Assembly (NCBI GenBank): GCA_004802705.1
Contig: SGPL01000042.1
Span: 20,503 to 84,502, forward strand
Direction: 5' to 3'
Origin: Bondarzewia mesenterica
Lineage: Eukaryota; Basidiomycota; Agaricomycetes; Russulales; Bondarzewiaceae
DNA: 64,000 bases
Part shown: piece by piece, positions 58,567-64,000 of the stretch
How the letters are laid out: each line of letters opens with the position of its first letter
Position numbering within the stretch: position 1 is the first letter of the stretch
The notes under the pieces: model-generated
What the model was told of the DNA's origin: nothing
Seen by the model: only the letters and a program-made list of their open reading frames with translations
Database searches by the model: none
Position numbers and translations under genes: made by a program

Positions 58567-58784
58567 ATGCCCAACGTTCTTTCCAAACTATATCCCCATT
58601 ATAATTGTGTTTCTTGCCATACATGTGGTGCATTTACAATCTGGGAGGTCAATGATGGCCAGCCAACCACTCGTCATGTAAGATATCCTCTTTTGTGCTC
58701 GTCTTGTAAAATTTTCACTTGAGAATACTATGCGTACAGGTTCCTTTACATGCGGAAGAAGTCTGCGACTGTGGCCACACTTGA
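58567..58784 (+). CDS. Small cysteine-rich open frame, two exons
   Basis: Starting at the ATG at 58567, MPNVLSKLYPHYN is followed by CVSCHTCGAFTIWE and GQPTTRH. A GT-AG intron (about 58678-58739) leads to VPLHAEEVCDCGHT and a TGA. The CxxCxxC plus CxC layout suggests a zinc ribbon. It could be the first piece of the eroded gene downstream rather than a separate protein. I do not recognise a family. Confidence 0.3.
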
Positions 58785-59429
58785 TGAACACATGGCCTTG
58801 GTGCCACACTTCCTGCATCGTATCCCCACCCACAATTGCCAAGATGTGGCTATGGCTCCATTTGTGAAGGCTTCGATTCAGTGAGGCATCGCTGAATTAT
58901 GCATTACTAATCATCATCTCACTCCTGACGCCTATAGCCTACTCTTCAATGGTCTTCCACCACGGTTTGCTGTTGTGGACGCATGTATCGTGAACACCAA
59001 CCATTCATTTCTAGGTTGGCATTAGCGTTGTACACCACATCACTATTGTTATACTGACCATGTTTGGCGTTAGCACGAACGAGACTGCCCACGTTTTGCC
59101 TGCTTCCATACCTGTGCCACAGTTCACTCCTGTAGAGCTGCACGCGCAACCTATCTCCAACATCTTTCAAGGATTACTGACTCCAGTTCAAGGTTCCACT
59201 ACCACTCGGCGCACAGCTGCTATTATTTGCAATCTTCATAACGACCAGCAAAACTAGGCTCACACTCACCATCCTCGTCATCCTTATCCTACAACTGCCT
59301 CGTCTATCATTGGAGCGCCATCCGTGACTACCAATCCTTTCGAGTCTTCAGATCAAATTACAATCATGATATATCCTCAAGTGGTATGCATGCATTACTC
59401 TGGTTGGCACACCGTTCGCTCATATTCTT

Positions 59430-62400
59430 TCTCCTCAGCTCCCTGGATCCATCTATGATAGCGGTGCACACCCTTCACAACAGCCGCGCCTGATGCTAAC
59501 TGATGCACTGCCATACTATGAGCATTTTTGCTTTGCTCAGTTGTGTTTTTCGACTGCCCTGCCACGCATTGGCCCTGTTTGGAAGGACCTCGACATTGCA
59601 TTAGTGAATCATTTGACCACTGTCGGGCTCACCATACCTCCGCCGCCATCAGTTCCATCTGTGGAGAATTCTGCCGCTCATCGCTCACCAATGGATCCTC
59701 GATTCTCTGATCTTCATTGGCACCTACTATGGCTCTCACGCAAGAATACCGCCACCGCATCGTATAATCTGGAGGCTCATCCAGACATCACTGCAGCGAC
59801 GTTCACTCTTGCCGAGCTAGCCAAGACCATGAAAAGATTGCCAGTACCCGAGGAAAATAGTCGTACCTTTGTGATCTAGGTTGGTACGTATGCCGCATTT
59901 GTTCATCACACTCTCATGCTCAGACGCTTACAAAAATTGCAGTTCCATGCTATGGAAACATCAAAGGACCCATCAGTTCACTATCGCCAACTCCTCTTCA
60001 CTCGAATGCCGAGTTGGACAGAGATCTCCAAAACCTTATCCACCCATGCTTCAATGTGCGAGTGCTGGCCACTTTGCCAAGTTATCTTTACAAGGTTGTC
60101 AAAGGACGCCGCATATCCATCCCTCGTGAACCATCTGAGTGCTTTATTGCAGAATGCCCTGGCAGCGTACCTCTTTTATATACTGGAAATACGGTAAGTG
60201 TCTGATTTGTGCTACATTGATAACCTATTTAATACAATTCCCTCATGTCAGATCCCATATCCTCAGTCAATTCTACAAGTTGAAGGCTTGGCATCTTGGC
60301 AACGAGTGGTGCGTGTCCGCTGTGACTGTCATTATCTAGCACAATTGTTTAGCCTGTTATAGTACCGATCCCACCATGCTCCCTCGACTGTTGTCCGTGC
60401 CCCAGCTGTTGGAGCGTCTGTGATAGCGGCCCTCCCGTCATCATCTCACCATGGAGAGTCTCCCGCTATACAGATTTCTGGCCTTCCCTCCTCGCGCCCT
60501 GATGTGTCAAACCTGCTTTATTTTGATCCATTGTTCCGCCCACAGGTCAGCCTCTATCTTCAGTCCCGTCGAGCATCAAGCACTAATAGCCTCGCTTTTG
60601 TTGCATGCTCACTAGCCGAAATCACTTCCGCTGCTTTCCCACAGCCTTGCATCGGGCTCATCCTCAGGCTCTGCTTCATCTCTGATTCATCCTCGCTCAC
60701 CGAGTGATGTAGTATGTTTCCTCTGACCTTGATTCAAACCATGTCTTACAAAGCCTCGATGATCACCAGCAATATGATCTATGCCCCACTGCTCGCCATC
60801 GCTTCTCTATTTCTCAAGTAAGTGATATGCTGTTCTTCCGACATCTTGAGCTGTTCATTTTTAAACACCCGCAGGATGACCCAGTTGCAAGTCATATGCC
60901 TGCGGATTGTCAGCCAACTGAGGTCATGGCTGACATGCTTACTTCATCTGAAGCTGCATATCCCTGTATGCCAACCGAGTATGGAGTATGCCCCATTCCA
61001 CAGTGGCCTTTAATTCAGGGTAAAGACGTGGCTAGTCTGTCTGAGCTCGCGCTTTGGATTTCTGTCGCCAATAATTTGATCAATGTCGCAGAGGCCATGC
61101 ACAACCATGACATCCTGAACATCGATGGTCCTCAGGTCGCAGTTGTAGCCTTGACATTTTTAAAATTAGTCGCCCATCTTCATATTGATATTGCTGAACG
61201 GCCCATTTGGGTGAATCCACCTGGTATATGGGCTTGCAAGGACCCCAATGGCACCCTATTTTCTTTGCTGCATGACCACAGGATGTTTCGTGTGTATGTT
61301 CTCACTGTTGGGATGATTCTGTTTACCTGTAGATGCTGATTTATCAATTAGAGGTGGAACTGATGTAGGCAATGCAGGGGTTGGCCACGGCATCGAGAAA
61401 TCCGTCTTTCATCATATTCTTGCTATTGACCTGCCATAGGCAAGCAGTTTTTGGCAGGCGGCTGGCCCGTACTATGTTCCGCAGTTTTTGATGGTCACCT
61501 CCGCACCATGTGTCACTCAATGGCGTGCGTATGGATCTGTCATCATGCTTCATATGCTGCGATATGGAGCACCCTTGCTCGTCTCCCCTTTTCTGATTTT
61601 ACTGCTTATAATAGGGCCAGAGGGCTTACATTTGTCATCCACGGTGATAGGTGCATTGGACAGTCAGCTGGTGGATATGCTACAGCCGTGGCTCGATCAA
61701 CCGTATGATCAGCCTTTGCCCACCAACCCTTTCCATCCTGTGAACCAGTTTTTGATTGAGCATATGTCTCATCTGGTCTCGCAAGTAAGTACCATTCTCA
61801 CAGTACACACTTGCTTGTAAATGTAATGTACTCACGTTCTCTTGGAGCCCTCTGTCATCCCGTCTGAGCGCAGTGAGGATGAACATAGCGCTTGGACCAA
61901 AAGGATTATCTTAGCGTTGGCGTTGAAACATCCCTCACCTTGGGAGTCATCAGAATTCATCGCGCTGAAGGATGGCTTTGACATGCAACTGGCTGCAGTG
62001 TCGTCCACTGCACCTGTGCCAACATTTCTGATGGCCAGTCCTTCCCTTTTGCATTACCAATATGCATGTTTATTCACACTGAATCTTTTCTAGTCCTTCG
62101 CTGAGGCTTTCCCTCAAATGTCTCATTATGCCAGTGCCATCATTGTCACATTGTACAACCGGACCGTGACTTCTGTTTTGGAAGTCATTGATCATATCAA
62201 CAGCACCGCGATGCACAAAGCGGCAGATGGGACAACCGTGCAGTACATGGTCATCTTCATGGAATGCCTGCGGAACTACTTACATGGCGTTGGCCACCCC
62301 AAACACCCTGATTGCATGTCCAGAGAGCTTCTCCCTAAGGAAGAGTACGATTCACAACAGAATAACACTCTCCTTAGGGTGCATTTCTTCCTGAAGGCGA

Positions 62401-62795
62401 TCACTGCTTCTGAGATGCTACCCTCAAAGGACAAATGGGAGATAGCGGTGAGTTCCCTCCTTGTATTAGATCAGTTCGCGCAAATCATGTTGGTTCTCGC
62501 TGCTTGTAGCTGCATTTCCGAGGTGATGATCCCGAAGCACACCCAAACATGAGTAAATAGTATTGTGTTGCTTTCATGTCCATACGGTGCTGATTGGGCT
62601 TATGCGAGTGTTTAGGCTACAGGCCCACCAGCGTTTCACATCCACACCTGCTTCAGCTCCGTGGACATCACCTTAACACGGGATCTCGGGACATTGCTGG
62701 TGGGCAGAGAGAAGGACTCTGAAGTGCGTGTCCAGTGAGCGTTTGATGCCTGGATCCACATGCAGCTGCTGGCAACCGATTACAATGCCTTGTAA
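59430..62795 (+). pseudogene. Stop-interrupted multi-exon gene with HECT-like C-terminal motif
   Basis: Long coding-like segments joined by plausible introns: LMLTDALPYYEHFCFAQLCF, HPDITAATFTLAELAKTMKR, an in-frame TAG (59877-59879), then in the same frame VGTYAAFVHHTLMLRRLQKL. Later parts include YLYKVVKGRRISIPREPSE, QWPLIQGKDVASLSELALWI, LHIDIAERPIWVNPPGIWA, PEGLHLSSTVIGALDSQLVD, FMECLRNYLHGVGHPKHPD, YDSQQNNTLLRVHFFLKAIT and PPAFHIHTCFSSVDITLT. A TGA (62736-62738) then interrupts the frame before AFDAWIHMQLLATDYNAL and a TAA. HTCF followed by a hydrophobic strand resembles the catalytic-Cys motif of HECT ubiquitin ligases. That is the only functional hint. Both stops could derive from single C-to-T changes (CAG, CGA). 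Confidence 0.45.
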
Positions 62796-63574
62796 TTCAG
62801 CTCCTTTTTTCATAGCAAGATTTGTACTTCCGCAGGCAGGGAGCATCAGAGACTTGCATTAGAGAAATTGTACTTGTGTGATCATACATTGCACATGATG
62901 TGCTTTGATACCGGTATACTGTTGAGAATGACAACTACCATACATGAACTGTCATTGTCTGTGTGCTGCGATTGCCTCATACTCATCATTCTGTTTTTGT
63001 TTTCGCGTGCGAACTATCTACTGGCAAATGAGCATCACCGCAATCTTAATGTAGGATCAGACAAAGTCCACCGACGAGAAGTTGGGGATGACTGAGGACC
63101 AGCCTGGGACTTGTTGTTCCTCGTCGCTCTGTATCGAAGTGGAGTACATGTTTCACTTGAATTTTCGATCGGTGTGTACGCTTTGCGATTTGGATATGGT
63201 GAGATTCACGCATATTGTGCCATCCAACTGTGCAACATGACGAGAATGAGTTATAAACATCGCACGGGATGGGGACATAGCCTGCAACATACCTGCACAC
63301 CTAAAAAAAATGTCCGCAATCATGACCTGCCCCATGCATGCAGCATAACATCCATCCTGCCAAATGTTCCTCACAGTATTCGCGCAGCTGGGACTCAGAA
63401 ACACCGTGACCTCATTGAGCAGCTGAATCGCGTTCACCATTCTGGCCACTTCGCTCGCAATCTCAGCACATCCAGCGTGCGAGTCACATGGATGGAGTGG
63501 AATGCCCTATCGGGGTTTTCTGTCCACTGGGCAGAGTTGTCGTAGCCGTTTCTGCAGACAATCAGAACTTTATG
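62796..63574. other. Region without a recognised gene
   Basis: Open frames exist on both strands (63111-63545 plus, 63153-63449 minus), but neither has a recognisable domain and they overlap each other. Confidence 0.4.
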
Positions 63575-63965
63575 GGGGATGAGGTTATCACTTCGTCGTC
63601 CCCCTTTCCTTTCATTCAAGATGGGGGTAGGACTTCCCCACACTCTCTGAATATAATCTCACCGTATTGGTGACAAGGTCATTACTTCATTGTCCCCCTT
63701 TCCATTCCTTGGGGATGAGGGTCTCACTTCCTTGTCCCCCCATCCTATTTATTTCTTTCCATGGGGATGAGGGTATCAATTCCTCACCCCCCCTTCCTAT
63801 TCATTTCTTTCCATTCTTTGGGGATGAGGGTGTCAATTCCTCGCCCCCCCTGCCTATTTGTTTCTTTCCGTGGGGACGAGGGTATCAATTCCTCGCCCCC
63901 CCTGCCTATTCATTTCTTGCCGCGGGGATGAGGGTATCAATTCCTTGCCCCCCCTTCCTTTTCTN
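63575..63965. repeat. Minisatellite, about 52-base unit
   Basis: Units begin GGGGATGAGGGT or GGGGACGAGGGT at about 63575, 63711, 63763, 63820, 63872 and 63924, with spacings of 52, 57, 52 and 52 bases in the regular part. Each contains a C-run and a TTCATTTCTTTCC-type pyrimidine tract, giving G-rich and C-rich blocks in alternation. The array runs into the terminal N's, so its full length is unknown. Confidence 0.85.
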
Positions 63966-64000
63966 NNCCATTNNNTNTNGANNGTGATCGCATGTTNNNC

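Noticed and set aside
63575..63965. Regularly spaced repeats that could suggest a CRISPR array
   Set aside because: The units are contiguous minisatellite copies without unique spacers, in a eukaryotic genome with introns.

Overview
The window looks like nuclear DNA from a filamentous basidiomycete of the Agaricomycetes. Genes are dense and split by many introns of about 45-65 bases. The gene content is typical of mushroom and wood-decay fungi: GT90 glycosyltransferase, NCS1 permease, adenylate-forming reductase, NACHT-WD40 relic, GMC oxidoreductase and a tyrosine-recombinase transposon. I cannot name the species. Isolated N bases are rare over most of the window but thick at 23-25 kb and 52-55.3 kb, and the window ends in N's inside a minisatellite. 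This suggests repeat-bearing scaffold near a contig edge.

Layout. 0.1-9.6 kb: an isochorismatase-fold hydrolase (+), a Zn2Cys6 transcription factor (-), and a cytochrome P450 (-) that diverges from homogentisate 1,2-dioxygenase (+). 9.8-19.1 kb: a DHA1-type MFS exporter (-), an NCS1 purine/cytosine permease (+), a carnosine N-methyltransferase-like protein (+) and a myo-inositol transporter (-). 20.9-28.2 kb: an AMSH-family JAMM deubiquitinase (+), a degenerate 2-oxoglutarate-oxygenase-fold protein with a one-base frameshift (+), and the spliceosomal factor ISY1 (-). 28.5-36.3 kb: an aromatic amino acid decarboxylase and an adenylation-carrier-reductase enzyme, both on the minus strand. They are the best candidate in the window for a small-molecule pathway. 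38.6-42.9 kb: a UbiA/COQ2-type prenyltransferase (+) and a GT90 enzyme (-).

44-50 kb is an eroding accessory zone: a NACHT-WD40 relic, an unknown cysteine-cluster protein and a GMC oxidoreductase pseudogene. 51.1-56.2 kb is a mobile-element region. A tyrosine recombinase gene faces a second, unrecognised gene inside a unit bounded by imperfect 16-base inverted termini. Beside its left end, further copies of the same terminal motif alternate in orientation and define a 494-base non-autonomous element and a 53-base hairpin. 56.2-58.5 kb is a strongly AT-rich island unlike everything else. 58.5-62.8 kb holds an unrecognised, stop-interrupted coding region ending in a HECT-like HTCF motif, and 63.6-64 kb is a roughly 52-base minisatellite.

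The tyrosine-catabolism enzyme, aromatic decarboxylase and UbiA enzyme share aromatic chemistry, but apart from the decarboxylase-reductase pair I see no evidence of one joint pathway. The most unusual signals are the recombinase element with its alternating sites, three introns that fit only a GC donor, a 10-base microexon, and a gene whose first coding exon is only the start codon.
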